Below are positions 17,088-25,931 of a stretch of 43,949 nucleotides of DNA, piece by piece. The DNA is taken from IMG/VR virus record IMGVR_UViG_3300010885_026620, positions 1 through 43,949 of that record; one strand, 5' to 3'. How positions within the stretch are numbered: the first letter of the stretch is position 1; the number at the start of each line of letters is the position of its first letter. The notes under the pieces are model-generated. The model was not told the DNA's origin. It saw only the letters and a program-made list of their open reading frames with translations, and did not search any database. This DNA comes from a virus. Made by a program: the position numbers and the translations under genes.

Positions 17088-18218
17088 ATGCACTTTATAG
17101 GACATACTAAGGTATTTATTAACAACGTTGAAGTGTACGACATTTGCGAAATAGACTATGAGCATGAATGCAGCAACATAGGGGCAACGTTGAATATTAA
17201 ATTACCCTTATTGGTTAGAATTAAAAACACTAATAGCAAGTATAGTACGTTGTCGCAAGTAAAGGTTACAGAAGCCTTTGCAGTAGGAGATAATGTGAAA
17301 GTGATTTGTAATTATGAGGGTTACAGCGATGTAAATGTATTCACAGGATTTATTAGGGATTTCGGACAAGGGCAGCCGATGACTATTAAGTGTATGGACT
17401 ATCAATACTTTTGGCACTTTGGTATTTTTGGAGAAAAAAACAGAATACTAGTAAAGAAGAATGTAAAAAGTAAAAGAGCATTTACGGCGTGGGGTAATCA
17501 CTACCCTAAAATTACCCTACTTGAATTATTACAAAACCTTGTCGATTATGTAAACGATACTATTGATAGCGTTTCAAGCGATTCAAATCATGTAGAGTTA
17601 ATTAATGAAGTTGTACCCGACTTCAATATGTTTAATATTACGTTTGCTAATATGTCACCTTCGGCAGTTTTGCAATACTTAAAACAAAATTTAGGGCTAT
17701 GTATTACAATGATAGGCAATAGACTTTATTGCAATGTTGCCAACACTTATAATTCAACATACACACTAAAAAGCGGTAATCCTAGTGACTTTATTGGGGA
17801 TGGTGGTAATATCCTTAGTTGTGGCATTCAAAAGAGTTATGCAGCCTTTTCACGCTATAGAGTTGTTGTAAATTATCTTTTGGATGATGGAAGGAAACAA
17901 CAATTGAAATTTGGTGATGATAGTGGAGAGACTCACGAATTTTTCTACTACAACATGAAATACAACGCAACCCAATTTGAAAAGATTGGGCTTGACTGTT
18001 TAAATAAATGCAAACAAAATGTTTTCACAGGCGACTTTAAATTAATGTTGTACCCTTTCGTAAATGTATATGATAGGGTTCTTTATAAACGTGATTTTCA
18101 TTTTCCCGAACGACAGGCGAGTTATGTAGTTACAGGCAAAAAGTTTATAGTATCACCAACGGCAGGATATAGGCAAACAATCAAAGTATCATTTTTAAGC
18201 AATTTGGAAAATGGATAA
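17088..18218 (+). CDS. Baseplate hub protein (gpD / late control protein-like)
   Basis: I start this 376-residue protein at the ATG at 17088, just after the previous stop; the ORF is open from 17040. The beginning 'HFIGHTKVFINNVEVYDICE' and 'ATLNIKLPLLVR', then 'VNVFTGFIRDFGQGQPMTIK', match hub proteins of the gpD/gp27 kind, which form the trimeric ring under the tube. A later segment, 'FNITFANMSPSAVLQYLKQ', is also typical. It precedes the spike gene, overlapping it by eight bases. Confidence 0.72.
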   Translation: MHFIGHTKVFINNVEVYDICEIDYEHECSNIGATLNIKLPLLVRIKNTNSKYSTLSQVKVTEAFAVGDNVKVICNYEGYSDVNVFTGFIRDFGQGQPMTIKCMDYQYFWHFGIFGEKNRILVKKNVKSKRAFTAWGNHYPKITLLELLQNLVDYVNDTIDSVSSDSNHVELINEVVPDFNMFNITFANMSPSAVLQYLKQNLGLCITMIGNRLYCNVANTYNSTYTLKSGNPSDFIGDGGNILSCGIQKSYAAFSRYRVVVNYLLDDGRKQQLKFGDDSGETHEFFYYNMKYNATQFEKIGLDCLNKCKQNVFTGDFKLMLYPFVNVYDRVLYKRDFHFPERQASYVVTGKKFIVSPTAGYRQTIKVSFLSNLENG

Positions 18219-18723
18219 AGAAACAGAGTTAAAGCAATCTTTTGAAAAAGCCGTTAATGTTTTGGGTAAATTCAAATCTTTTTATGATGCGACTATTACG
18301 GAACTTGACGAAGGGGAATATACCTGCACGGTTGAAACTATAAGCGGTGCAATATTTGCAAATGTAGCTTTTGCGGTGCTTACAAATAGCTTTTCAACTT
18401 TTAGAATTATTCCCTCAATTGGTAGTTCTTGTGTTTTAGGTTTTCGTGAAAGCAACCAAGCTAGACCCGAACTTTTGAAAGTTGATAAGTTTGATAAAAT
18501 CATATTTTTTGATGGAACTGTGGGAGTTCCTTTGACTCCTAATTTAGTCGAAAGGTTGAATAATATTGAAAAATTATTAAACGGTTTTATTACCTTATAC
18601 AACACTCATACTCATAATGTTGTAGCTATTGGCATCCCTACAGCGACACCTTTGCCAATTGAAAACAACACGGCAACATTAACAACAGAAAAAGATATAG
18701 AAAGTACAAAAATTTATCAATAA
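18211..18723 (+). CDS. Baseplate spike protein (gpV-like)
   Basis: This 170-residue protein follows the hub. It has an OB-fold-like N-terminal half ('TITELDEGEYTCTVETISGA', then 'RIIPSIGSSCVLGF'), a 'ERLNNIEKLLNGFITLYNTH' helix and a T-H-T-H-N stretch near residue 130, often linked with metal at phage spike tips. The C-terminal part is short. It would pierce the outer membrane on contraction. Confidence 0.65.
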   Translation: MDKETELKQSFEKAVNVLGKFKSFYDATITELDEGEYTCTVETISGAIFANVAFAVLTNSFSTFRIIPSIGSSCVLGFRESNQARPELLKVDKFDKIIFFDGTVGVPLTPNLVERLNNIEKLLNGFITLYNTHTHNVVAIGIPTATPLPIENNTATLTTEKDIESTKIYQ

Positions 18724-18728
18724 CTTTG
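18721..18728 (+). promoter_or_regulatory. Candidate -7 element (TAACTTTG) four bases before a start codon
   Basis: TAACTTTG fits TAnnTTTG, overlaps the stop of the spike gene and ends four bases before the ATG at 18733. No TTTG is seen at the ideal -33 distance. The promoter would give a leaderless mRNA for the wedge genes. Confidence 0.42.
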
Positions 18729-18732
18729 CCTT

Positions 18733-19041
18733 ATGACAGACTTTTTTTTCGATGCAAATAAAAGGGATATAGTTCTAGTTTCGGGGGTAGGGTTGGCTAT
18801 TACTAGCAACCCAAGTCCACAAAACTTAGCTATTTGCATTAATTCAAGAGGTGCTATAATGCAAAATAGAGATTTTGGTCAGGGATGTGATGCAAGGGTT
18901 ATAAACGGTAAAATTGACAACGTATCTAATAAAATAGCACTTGTCAAAAAACAGATACTAGCAGACGGCGCATTAACGGTTAGTATTACGGCAAATATTG
19001 CAAATCACATTGTAAATATTAGTGGGTCATGTCAGTATTAG
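18733..19041 (+). CDS. Baseplate wedge protein candidate (gp25/gpW-like)
   Basis: The 102 residues start 'MTDFFFDANKRDIVLVSG' and contain 'NLAICINSRGAIMQNRDFGQG', matching the pattern of gp25/gpW-type wedge proteins (an acidic start, then a helix with R-G-x-x and an F-G turn). Gene order after the spike also fits. It overlaps the next gene by 13 bases. Confidence 0.6.
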   Translation: MTDFFFDANKRDIVLVSGVGLAITSNPSPQNLAICINSRGAIMQNRDFGQGCDARVINGKIDNVSNKIALVKKQILADGALTVSITANIANHIVNISGSCQY

Positions 19042-19379
19042 TGCAATCGAAAGCCTTACAAACTTCTTTGGATTTGGTGACAAATAACACGGGAGTTGCA
19101 ACGATGAGTAACCTAGATTTATTCCTTAAAGCGAATAGTGTAACTGATTTGACTTATGACATAGAGACAAATACTAACTATGTTTTACCAAGTGGATTAG
19201 AAATAAATACTAATAGGCTACAAAGTATCAAAGGCAACTATATTACTGAATGTATAGACAAAGAAATGGTTTTGCAATGTTCTGAATTTTTTACAACGCT
19301 AGATAGTATTTGGATATTATCAACAGGGTTTTGGAACGATAACGCAACGTGGAAAGATGACCAATTTTGGAAAGATTAA
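19029..19379 (+). CDS. Baseplate-region protein with LysM-like segment
   Basis: The 116 residues contain 'MSNLDLFLKANSVTDLTYDI' and 'NYVLPSGLEIN', which resemble the LysM-type repeat of small tail proteins (helix, then L-x-x-G-x-x-L). The tryptophan-rich end 'FWNDNATWKDDQFWKD' is seen in Bacteroidota phage proteins. Its exact role in the baseplate is unknown. Confidence 0.45.
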   Translation: MSVLVQSKALQTSLDLVTNNTGVATMSNLDLFLKANSVTDLTYDIETNTNYVLPSGLEINTNRLQSIKGNYITECIDKEMVLQCSEFFTTLDSIWILSTGFWNDNATWKDDQFWKD

Positions 19380-19389
19380 AATTAATTAA

Positions 19390-19770
19390 ATGGCATATAC
19401 ACCAATAAATAACGGGGATAGCGGACTAATAGCAAGAAATAAAATTAATGCTATGACAGCCGAACTTTATAGCGGTGCTACTCAATTGCTTAAAGTCACA
19501 AATCAAAGTGCATCCTTTACAGTACAAATTCCTGCTAATAGTTATGCGTGGAAGTTGTTTTTAACTAAGATAGGCAGCGGCACAACAGTAGCAAAAGTAG
19601 GCACAACTCCCAACGGTGAAGAAATACTCCCAAGCGTAACGGTTGATAATAATAATTGTCCGGGTAACTCTACAGAGATACCGGTATCAACAACTGCATA
19701 CAATTTATATGTAACCGTTATTTCGGGTGAGATTTCGGCATCTATATTTTTAATCCTTAATATTTTCTAA
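19390..19770 (+). CDS. Small baseplate/fibre-region protein
   Basis: The 126 residues start with 'INNGDSGLIARNKINAM', a motif found at the start of tail or fibre proteins in this phage group, followed by a beta-rich domain ('SASFTVQIPANSYAWKLFL'). It may be an adaptor or head-binding piece for a fibre. No catalytic motif. Confidence 0.45.
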   Translation: MAYTPINNGDSGLIARNKINAMTAELYSGATQLLKVTNQSASFTVQIPANSYAWKLFLTKIGSGTTVAKVGTTPNGEEILPSVTVDNNNCPGNSTEIPVSTTAYNLYVTVISGEISASIFLILNIF

Positions 19771-19771
19771 A

Positions 19772-20536
19772 ATGAGTACTTATCAACAAACGATAGCTAA
19801 TTTAGAAAGTAATGGTTTTGAAAATCCATCGGTAGGCGGCTTGTATAAAAAAATGATTGAGTCTATTCAATTAAATGTAGATGCGACTGCAATTGAACTA
19901 TCCAACGGAAAACAAGGAATTATTGATTTATTCTTATCACAGAATTACGGTAAAAGCGGATATTATGTGAATAATGCAAAGGCTTTTCAGTATGGTGATA
20001 ACTTGTTAATTGATACAAATGGCAACTATTACTATGCAACTATTGACACCACTAAACAAATAATTAAACAGGCGGCATTTGATTGGCATAAATCGTTGAA
20101 TTATCTTAGTTTGAAAGTTGGCACAACGGATGCAACAGGTAACGTTATAGCACTAAGTCAATTACAATTTTCTGCTTTTATTGGGTATATGGATAACTTT
20201 TTAACGGCAGGAGTTCCCGTAAATATTATAAGCAAAAATCCTAACATTATACTTTATAATGCTAATTTAAGCTATTATTCTACTTTCGACTTATCCACAT
20301 TACAAAAACAATACAATCAAGCAGTAAAAGACTTTCAAGTAAATTTCTCTTACAACGGATTATTTTACACGAATGATTTTTCAGACTACATAAAGGCAAA
20401 CGTTGCGGGGGTTAGGGATTTCTTTATTACTAGCATCCTATGTGATAACGTAGCTTTCAGCGGTCAAATATCTTTGACAAGTGGCACGTTCCAATTGTCG
20501 GCATCTAGTAAAGTAACTTATAATTCTGTTTTATAA
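19772..20536 (+). CDS. Baseplate J-like protein
   Basis: The 254 residues fit the gpJ/gp6-like wedge family in position, between gp25-like and gpI-like genes. The segment 'NFLTAGVPVNIISKNPNIIL' resembles the conserved AGVP/PI-S pattern, and the C-terminal half ('GVRDFFITSILCDNVAFSGQ') has the repeated beta-domain look of J proteins. It is shorter than typical gpJ (about 300). Confidence 0.55.
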   Translation: MSTYQQTIANLESNGFENPSVGGLYKKMIESIQLNVDATAIELSNGKQGIIDLFLSQNYGKSGYYVNNAKAFQYGDNLLIDTNGNYYYATIDTTKQIIKQAAFDWHKSLNYLSLKVGTTDATGNVIALSQLQFSAFIGYMDNFLTAGVPVNIISKNPNIILYNANLSYYSTFDLSTLQKQYNQAVKDFQVNFSYNGLFYTNDFSDYIKANVAGVRDFFITSILCDNVAFSGQISLTSGTFQLSASSKVTYNSVL

Positions 20537-21060
20537 TGTTTAAAAAAATAAACTTTAGCAAATTACTTTTATGGGTTTTAACTCCATACTTCGCCATTAA
20601 TAGCGATGGTAAGCTAAGTAATTTATTCAAGTTTTTAGCGTGTTTTTTGCAGCCTATACAGCCTATATTTGACCAATACTACAGCGATAGAGATAGACTA
20701 ATATTATTAGCTCAATGTAAGTTTACAAGGCAACTACAAAACGTTCTTAATATACTTTATGCGCCCGATTATATTAACGACCCCACAAATGGCGGCATTT
20801 ATTTTAGTCGGACAGATTACGCTATAAATGCGGCTAATAGTTTCTATCAAACAGATGCAATTATTTTTGCGGGGGCTTTTGATGACACATTGCAAACGCC
20901 TGTAATGCTTGAAAGTTTTAGCGATAATTTAGGACGTAGCCAATTGACTATTTATGTTCTTAATACCATTTGGGCAGCATCACAAAGACAGATTGAAGCG
21001 GACGTTGCAATGGTAGCAATAGCAGGGGTGAATTATTCATTTAAAACTTATACTTTATAA
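20536..21060 (+). CDS. Tail protein I-like baseplate protein
   Basis: The 174 residues follow the J-like gene with a one-base overlap. The first half is helical and aromatic ('LLLWVLTPYFAINSD', 'FLACFLQPIQPIFDQYY'), the second half carries beta strands. Gene order J-I-fibre supports a gpI-like role connecting wedge and fibre. Confidence 0.45.
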   Translation: MFKKINFSKLLLWVLTPYFAINSDGKLSNLFKFLACFLQPIQPIFDQYYSDRDRLILLAQCKFTRQLQNVLNILYAPDYINDPTNGGIYFSRTDYAINAANSFYQTDAIIFAGAFDDTLQTPVMLESFSDNLGRSQLTIYVLNTIWAASQRQIEADVAMVAIAGVNYSFKTYTL

Positions 21061-21062
21061 CA

Positions 21063-22022
21063 ATGGCAGACATATTTGATTTCCCAACAGAAAGAATAGT
21101 TTACGGTAACATTACTAATACCAACCCAAGCAAAGCAGGTGGTGAGCCTGTATTTGTAAGCGATATTTTAGCAACGCAACAGGAAGCAAACGCAAGCGTG
21201 AGGGCTTTAGCAGGAATTGACTACACAAATGATAGTTTCTTTATTTTGCAAGGATTAAATTATGACGGGTCAAGTTATACTGACGGGATAATTTATTTTA
21301 AAGCTGATGCAGACGAAGCAGGTAGATTTTATTTTGTTGCCGCCTTTGATAAAGGAAACGCTATTTTGCCCGATGCGCCCACAGGCGAAAACGCTAAATT
21401 ATACACGGATGCAGTCATAAGACCTACTTACAACTATTTCACGGCTTCGCCTTCGGCTTATAGTATAGGGGTTACAACTCCTTTATTTACGGGTGACATG
21501 AATGTTTATAGGTTAGCAAATGTGTTTTTAAAATCACAAGTTAATGCCTTGAATGTCATTGCAGCAAGTTTAAAAAGTGCAGCGTTCAAAGATGCAAGCG
21601 CAACGGCAGCAAATGGAATAGTTCCTTTGTGGGATAATGTTTATCCTAAAAATCAAGTTTTGCCAATTACAGGTGGAACTTTGACGGGGGGGTTAACATT
21701 GAATGCAGACCCTACTTCAGCACTACAGGCGGCAACAAAACAGTATATTGATAATAATTACATAAAGATACTTGCAAAGGGTTATACTCATGTTGGGGAT
21801 ATTTCGGGATATGCAACAAAGGATATTGCACTAGGTACTACAATACTTGTTAATTATAAAGTTATAATGACGGTATGGAATAGCACTAATACGGATGGGA
21901 GAATTACATGGTTTATTGATTCACTTAATAGCAATTCCACATCGTTTAGGGTAGCTTATCAAGCAATGGTCGATAGTGGCACTCAAGACCTTTATTTCGA
22001 TTGGTTTGTAATTGCACGATAA
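21063..22022 (+). CDS. Tail fibre protein
   Basis: The 319 residues contain the phage fibre motif 'LPITGGTLTGGLTLNADPTS' followed by 'ALQAATKQYIDNN' (near residues 200-235), characteristic of trimeric fibre shafts. The N-terminal half would attach to the baseplate, the C-terminal 80 residues form a distal beta domain. It probably contributes to receptor recognition. Confidence 0.75.
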   Translation: MADIFDFPTERIVYGNITNTNPSKAGGEPVFVSDILATQQEANASVRALAGIDYTNDSFFILQGLNYDGSSYTDGIIYFKADADEAGRFYFVAAFDKGNAILPDAPTGENAKLYTDAVIRPTYNYFTASPSAYSIGVTTPLFTGDMNVYRLANVFLKSQVNALNVIAASLKSAAFKDASATAANGIVPLWDNVYPKNQVLPITGGTLTGGLTLNADPTSALQAATKQYIDNNYIKILAKGYTHVGDISGYATKDIALGTTILVNYKVIMTVWNSTNTDGRITWFIDSLNSNSTSFRVAYQAMVDSGTQDLYFDWFVIAR

Positions 22023-22035
22023 TTTAATATATTCG
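22005..22035 (+). promoter_or_regulatory. Promoter, TTTG-N19-TATATTCG, ending four bases before the fibre gene start
   Basis: TTTG (22005-22008), exactly 19 bases, then TATATTCG (22028-22035), one base off TAnnTTTG. The -7 element ends four bases before the ATG at 22040. The ideal -33 spacing makes this the best-supported of the near-leaderless promoters and suggests that the adhesin and the genes after it are transcribed separately. Confidence 0.6.
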
Positions 22036-22039
22036 CAAC

Positions 22040-24526
22040 ATGAAACGCTTATTATTCTTACTACTTATATTTTCAAAGTGTTATAGTCAAACGATTATTT
22101 CACAGCCTTATTTGTTTCAAAAATACATAACGGTAAAGGATAGCACACGATTAACAGGTAGGTTAGTTATTCCTACTGATACCATAATTAATAAAATAGG
22201 CTTAGTACAAATCGCTCAAACGCTTTATACAGGTAATGGCACTTATTGGATGCCGATAGCAGGAGCAAGTACTAACGCAATCTTAAACGGCGGTAATTCT
22301 TTCGGTTCTTCAATAAGCATAGGCAGTAATGACGGTAACGATGTGATTTTAAAAAGAAATAACTTACAGTATCTTTCATTGAATGGTGGTAATGTATTTT
22401 TCGGCACAAAGCAAGGTGATTTAAGTACTAATCGTTCTATCGACACATTTGGTAATGCAGTTTTACAGACCGTTAGTTCATTATATAGTTTGCAAATACC
22501 TAAAGATACGAACAGAAATACTTTAAGTGATGCCAACTATGCGAGAATTTCGGGAAGTGCAGCAGATGGAAGGTTATACTATCAAAACTACAACGGCGGC
22601 AATTGGAAGAAACTAGCTTATACAACAGACATTACAAGCGGCACAATTACAGGCACAGGCGTAGCGCAACGAATACCTTATTGGAATAGTAGTAATAATA
22701 TAAGCTATACGAATAATCTAGTATATGATACTGCTTTAATTAGGTTAGGGATTGGAACAAGTACACCTTCAAGTGCGCTTGATATTCATAGCAGCACTAA
22801 CAATATGGCAGACTTGAATAATTCAAGTGCTACAGGTAGTTCATTTCTGTTATTTCAAAAAGTCGATACTACAAAATGGAAAATAGGAAACAATTATAAT
22901 AGTGGTGCAAATACTTTTGAAGTTCAAAATATTGTAAAGCTAAATACACCGTTATCTATTGACAGTAACTCAAGGGCTACTTTCTTAAACAGTCCTTATG
23001 TTGGGGCAAAAAGGATAGTAGATACCACGGACTTAGCGGCGTATGCAAAAGCGGATTCAAGTATATGGCAAACTAAATATCGTTCTGATAGTAGCCGTAA
23101 TAATATTTATTCGGCTATTAATGGAAAACAAGCAAGCGGTAACTATGCAATTGCAGATTCTAGTGTATGGCAGCCAAAATATAGAAGTGATACAATGAGA
23201 GTTAGTGTTTATAATCAACTTGCAAACAAAGCTAATTTAAACTCAATAAACACCTTTACAACGGCTAACTACTTCAAGTCAATTTATGCTAATAAAGATT
23301 CTATTCCTATCACAACAGGCAAAACGTGGGGGCTGATAATTGATACAGTTACAGGGCAAGTAGATAGACAATCTTTAAGTAGCAGTAGTTATTCAGCAGG
23401 GCGAGGGCTTACACTAACTTCTACTACTTTCGGGCTAGATACAACAAAGAATTATTCTTTTACTTCAGATGAAACGATACACACGCTTACAGTAGGTTTA
23501 GGGATTAATTCACTTGCAACTAATACAGCCGTAGGTTACCAAGCACTTTCGGGGAATAATAGCGGTAATGCCAATAACGTTGCTATAGGCTATCAGGCGT
23601 TGAAGGGAAATGCAGTGGGGGCTTATAATGTTGCTATAGGCTATCAGGCATTATTGAAAGACAGTTCATCACCCTATAACGTGGCAATAGGATGGGGCGC
23701 AGCTTCAAATATATACAATACGACTAGTGGGTCAAACGTTGCTATTGGTTACAATGCCATGAATGGAGCTACATTGGGGGGTAATGTTGTTATAGGTAAC
23801 AGCGCAGCTAGTGGAAGTGGGGTATATTATACCAATAACGTTGCAATAGGTAATAATGCAATGATTAATTCAATATATCAAAACAATGTTGCAATAGGTA
23901 ATGGCGCAATGGCAACGGGTAACGGGGGCAATTGTACATACATAGGGATGAATGCAGGGCATAACGCAGGGAATGGCACAGACAATAACACATCATTGGG
24001 TTATAATTCACTTAATGCAATGACAGCAGGGGCAAATAATTTATGTTTGGGGGCTTCTTCTAGTAATTCCTATGCGACCATTAACAATTCTACACTTTTG
24101 GGATATAACACTCAAAATAATGCAAATGCAGAAACAAATGAGACCGTTATAGGATATAATGCAGTAGGTAAGGGAAGTAATACGGTGACTTTGGGGAATA
24201 GTTCGGTTACGGCAACTTATTTAGGTGGCACAGCAAATGCTACTGTATTTAACGCAACAGCTACACAAACAACCGTAAACGCATCAACAAGTGGAACGGT
24301 TATATATAGTGAACCATTTGCAGGAAGCAGTTATAAAAAGGTTATGATTTATTGTAATAATGCTTTGGGTACAGCTAGTTATACATTCCCTACAGCGTTC
24401 ACTTATACACCTACAATATTATCAACTAGCGGACTAGCGACAAGTTTAGTGACTTCAATAAGTACAACAGCAGTAACCGTAACAGGGGCATCATCAATAG
24501 GTTTTTTAATTTTAGAAGGTTATTAA
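22040..24526 (+). CDS. Large fibre/adhesin-like protein with Sec signal peptide
   Basis: The 828 residues begin with a signal-peptide-like segment (basic start, L/I-rich core, then 'KCYSQT'). The middle carries an '[17 protein letters not shown]' fibre motif (about residue 235). Residues about 495-720 hold repeated units of the form N-V-A-I-G-x-x-A-x (for example 'NVAIGYQAL'), like the beta-roll head of YadA-type trimeric adhesins. The C-terminal 80 residues are beta-rich. It is the likely receptor-binding or decoration protein, yet the signal peptide implies export from the infected cell. An alternative is an adhesin displayed on the host. Confidence 0.65.
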   Translation: MKRLLFLLLIFSKCYSQTIISQPYLFQKYITVKDSTRLTGRLVIPTDTIINKIGLVQIAQTLYTGNGTYWMPIAGASTNAILNGGNSFGSSISIGSNDGNDVILKRNNLQYLSLNGGNVFFGTKQGDLSTNRSIDTFGNAVLQTVSSLYSLQIPKDTNRNTLSDANYARISGSAADGRLYYQNYNGGNWKKLAYTTDITSGTITGTGVAQRIPYWNSSNNISYTNNLVYDTALIRLGIGTSTPSSALDIHSSTNNMADLNNSSATGSSFLLFQKVDTTKWKIGNNYNSGANTFEVQNIVKLNTPLSIDSNSRATFLNSPYVGAKRIVDTTDLAAYAKADSSIWQTKYRSDSSRNNIYSAINGKQASGNYAIADSSVWQPKYRSDTMRVSVYNQLANKANLNSINTFTTANYFKSIYANKDSIPITTGKTWGLIIDTVTGQVDRQSLSSSSYSAGRGLTLTSTTFGLDTTKNYSFTSDETIHTLTVGLGINSLATNTAVGYQALSGNNSGNANNVAIGYQALKGNAVGAYNVAIGYQALLKDSSSPYNVAIGWGAASNIYNTTSGSNVAIGYNAMNGATLGGNVVIGNSAASGSGVYYTNNVAIGNNAMINSIYQNNVAIGNGAMATGNGGNCTYIGMNAGHNAGNGTDNNTSLGYNSLNAMTAGANNLCLGASSSNSYATINNSTLLGYNTQNNANAETNETVIGYNAVGKGSNTVTLGNSSVTATYLGGTANATVFNATATQTTVNASTSGTVIYSEPFAGSSYKKVMIYCNNALGTASYTFPTAFTYTPTILSTSGLATSLVTSISTTAVTVTGASSIGFLILEGY

Positions 24527-24528
24527 TT

Positions 24529-24909
24529 ATGAAAAAAGTATTTTTAGTTATCAGTTTATTTTTTGCAATTGCGGCAAATTCGCAAACAGTATATAGTATT
24601 GATACAAGTTTTCACCCTACGCTAGATAATAGTATTACAGGCATTGCAGCGTGTCAAGTTACACCAATTAAGACAGTATTGAGTAATGATACTGTTAGTC
24701 TAGTGAGTATCAAAGTAATTGAAGATAACTTGCAAAATATGGCTAATTTGTCATTTTCATTTATGACTTCAAAGCAAGTAGTTATAAAGTCTGTTTCATT
24801 CACATTACAAGGTCAAAATTACATTGATTGGAATAGTAATGAGTATTTATTTAAGTTACTTGCAACGTTTATTCACGAGCAATACGGACTTAAAATAGTT
24901 TTTAAATAA
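24529..24909 (+). CDS. Exported protein following the adhesin gene
   Basis: The 126 residues begin with a clear Sec signal peptide ('MKKVFLVISLFFAIAANSQT', cleavage around NSQ). The mature part has mixed strands and helices and no known motif. It lies two bases after the adhesin stop, so the two exported proteins are co-expressed and could work together. Confidence 0.6.
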   Translation: MKKVFLVISLFFAIAANSQTVYSIDTSFHPTLDNSITGIAACQVTPIKTVLSNDTVSLVSIKVIEDNLQNMANLSFSFMTSKQVVIKSVSFTLQGQNYIDWNSNEYLFKLLATFIHEQYGLKIVFK

Positions 24910-24930
24910 CCTTTAAATAATTTATTCGAC

Positions 24931-25125
24931 ATGATTCACCATTTAAAAGAGACGGCAGACGGAGTACTAGGATTTTTAAGCGGACTTTGTTTTTTTACAA
25001 TTTCAGCGGCAAGTGTAGATATGACTATGAAAGTCGTTTCTTTTATTCTAGGCAGTATCGTATCAATTTTAGCTAGTATATATTATATCAAAGCAATTAG
25101 CAAACAAAATAAAAGCAGGAAGTAG
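24931..25125 (+). CDS. Two-pass membrane protein, holin candidate
   Basis: The 64 residues hold two hydrophobic segments (about 13-28 and 34-53) and a basic C-terminal tail (K-Q-N-K-S-R-K), the layout of small holins. It is the first gene of the lysis-type cassette. A second holin-like gene lies at 25250, so which one sets lysis timing is unclear. Confidence 0.5.
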   Translation: MIHHLKETADGVLGFLSGLCFFTISAASVDMTMKVVSFILGSIVSILASIYYIKAISKQNKSRK

Positions 25126-25152
25126 AAACCCCCTGCTTTAATTATTAAGATT

Positions 25153-25248
25153 ATGATGCAGCAAATATATATCATAATTGCTAAACTAGCATACATTATA
25201 TTTGCTATGTGGCTGGGAGTTAAATGTTTACAAATTAAAAATAAATAA
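25153..25248 (+). CDS. 31-residue membrane microprotein
   Basis: An ORF too short for usual thresholds begins at 25153 directly after the conserved leader motif TTAAGATT. The product, starting 'MMQQIYIIIAKLAYIIFAMW', has one hydrophobic helix and a basic tail ending K-N-K. Its stop lies one base before the next ATG (25250). The shared leader motif and tight packing make it credible. It could be a holin partner or pinholin; function unknown. Confidence 0.6.
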   Translation: MMQQIYIIIAKLAYIIFAMWLGVKCLQIKNK

Positions 25249-25249
25249 T

Positions 25250-25477
25250 ATGCAATCAAAGTTTTTAACAGTAGGGGTGGCTGATTTTTTACATGGCTTA
25301 TTTGTTTCAGTTGTGGGGGCTGCATTAACGGTGGTAACTCAATCACTTTCAACAGGTAGCCTAACTTTCGATTTGAAAGCCATAGGTACAACAGCGTTAA
25401 TTGCAGGACTAAGTTACATTTCGAAGAAATTCATAAGTAATAATCAAGGGGAAATATTAGCACCTGATAATAAGTAA
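25250..25477 (+). CDS. Holin-like protein
   Basis: The start is taken at 25250 (75 residues, 'MQSKFLTVGVADFLHGLFVS') because the ORF upstream of it would cover the microprotein gene. Two hydrophobic segments ('LHGLFVSVVGAALTVVTQSL' and 'AIGTTALIAGLSYISKKF') with a charged tail match holin-like proteins common in Bacteroidota phages, in which a 'DLKAIGTTAL'-type segment precedes the second helix. It is followed by a structured noncoding stretch and a terminator. Confidence 0.6.
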   Translation: MQSKFLTVGVADFLHGLFVSVVGAALTVVTQSLSTGSLTFDLKAIGTTALIAGLSYISKKFISNNQGEILAPDNK

Positions 25478-25603
25478 TTGGAAGGGGATGCCTATCAAGT
25501 TGCCAAAGAATAGCATTCGGAGGACTTAGACGCACATTTTCCCCTTTCTATAGAATTAAGGACACTCAAAATACAGTCCTGATTCAAGATTGTAGTTCTT
25601 AAT
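25478..25603 (+). ncRNA. Structured noncoding segment before a terminator
   Basis: No convincing gene lies here. The stretch can fold. GAAGGGGATG (25481-25490) is complementary with one bulge to CATTTTCCCCTTTC (25535-25548). AGGAC (25559-25563) pairs with GTCCT (25576-25580). GATTCAAG (25581-25588) pairs with CTTAATC (25598-25604) with a bulge. A 13-codon ORF starts at 25488, probably chance. With the terminator at 25604, this could be a small RNA or a long structured 3' UTR of the holin mRNA. I do not recognise an RNA family. Confidence 0.35.
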
Positions 25604-25641
25604 CCCCCTATAATGTGGAATTTTTATAGGGGGTAATTTTT
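25604..25641 (+). terminator. Strong intrinsic terminator inside the lysis region
   Basis: A perfect 10-bp stem, CCCCCTATAA (25604-25613) with TTATAGGGGG (25624-25633), is followed by TAATTTTTT. It splits the lysis cassette into a holin part and a spanin/lysin part, so the second part needs read-through or another promoter. Confidence 0.88.
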
Positions 25642-25653
25642 AAAAATATTGTT

Positions 25654-25737
25654 ATGATAAAAACTATACTTGCTTTTTTTGGGTTAGTTTATTTAGTGCA
25701 AAAAATATACGATTGGGTTTTATCTAAAATGTTATAG
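25654..25737 (+). CDS. 27-residue membrane microprotein
   Basis: A short ORF starts 13 bases after the terminator T-run and stops two bases before the next gene. The product 'MIKTILAFFGLVYLVQKIYD' plus a seven-residue tail is a single hydrophobic helix with basic flanks. Tight spacing with the 25740 gene supports it; no family recognised. Confidence 0.5.
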   Translation: MIKTILAFFGLVYLVQKIYDWVLSKML

Positions 25738-25739
25738 TT

Positions 25740-25931
25740 ATGCAATACAAAGTATATTTTATTCTTGAGGGCAAAAAGTTGAAAATGACTGTAAAGGCAA
25801 ATTCACAGAATGCAGCGAAAGAGGTTATCAAAAATAAGTATGCAGGAAAGAATATCGACTTTGTGACGTGTATGCCTATTTATAATGAAGATAAAACATT
25901 GAAAAGCCTTAAAAACATATTTGGGATATGA
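25740..25931 (+). CDS. Hypothetical protein in the lysis region
   Basis: The 63 residues, starting 'MQYKVYFILEGKKLKMTVKA', look like a small mixed alpha-beta fold: a strand pair, a helix 'NSQNAAKEVIKNKY' and a final strand. The gene overlaps the spanin-like gene by four bases. I do not recognise the family. Confidence 0.5.
   Translation: MQYKVYFILEGKKLKMTVKANSQNAAKEVIKNKYAGKNIDFVTCMPIYNEDKTLKSLKNIFGI

Noticed and set aside
22040-24526. Integrated bacterial adhesin gene rather than phage gene
   Set aside because: It contains a phage-fibre motif and follows the fibre gene in one late region, so it is treated as phage-encoded despite the signal peptide.
25202-25249. N-terminal extension of the holin-like protein
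   Set aside because: It would overlap the membrane microprotein gene (25153-25248); the ATG at 25250 follows directly after that stop.
25478-25603. tRNA gene in the gap after the holin gene
   Set aside because: Stems of the right order and T-loop sequence are absent; only irregular hairpins can be formed.
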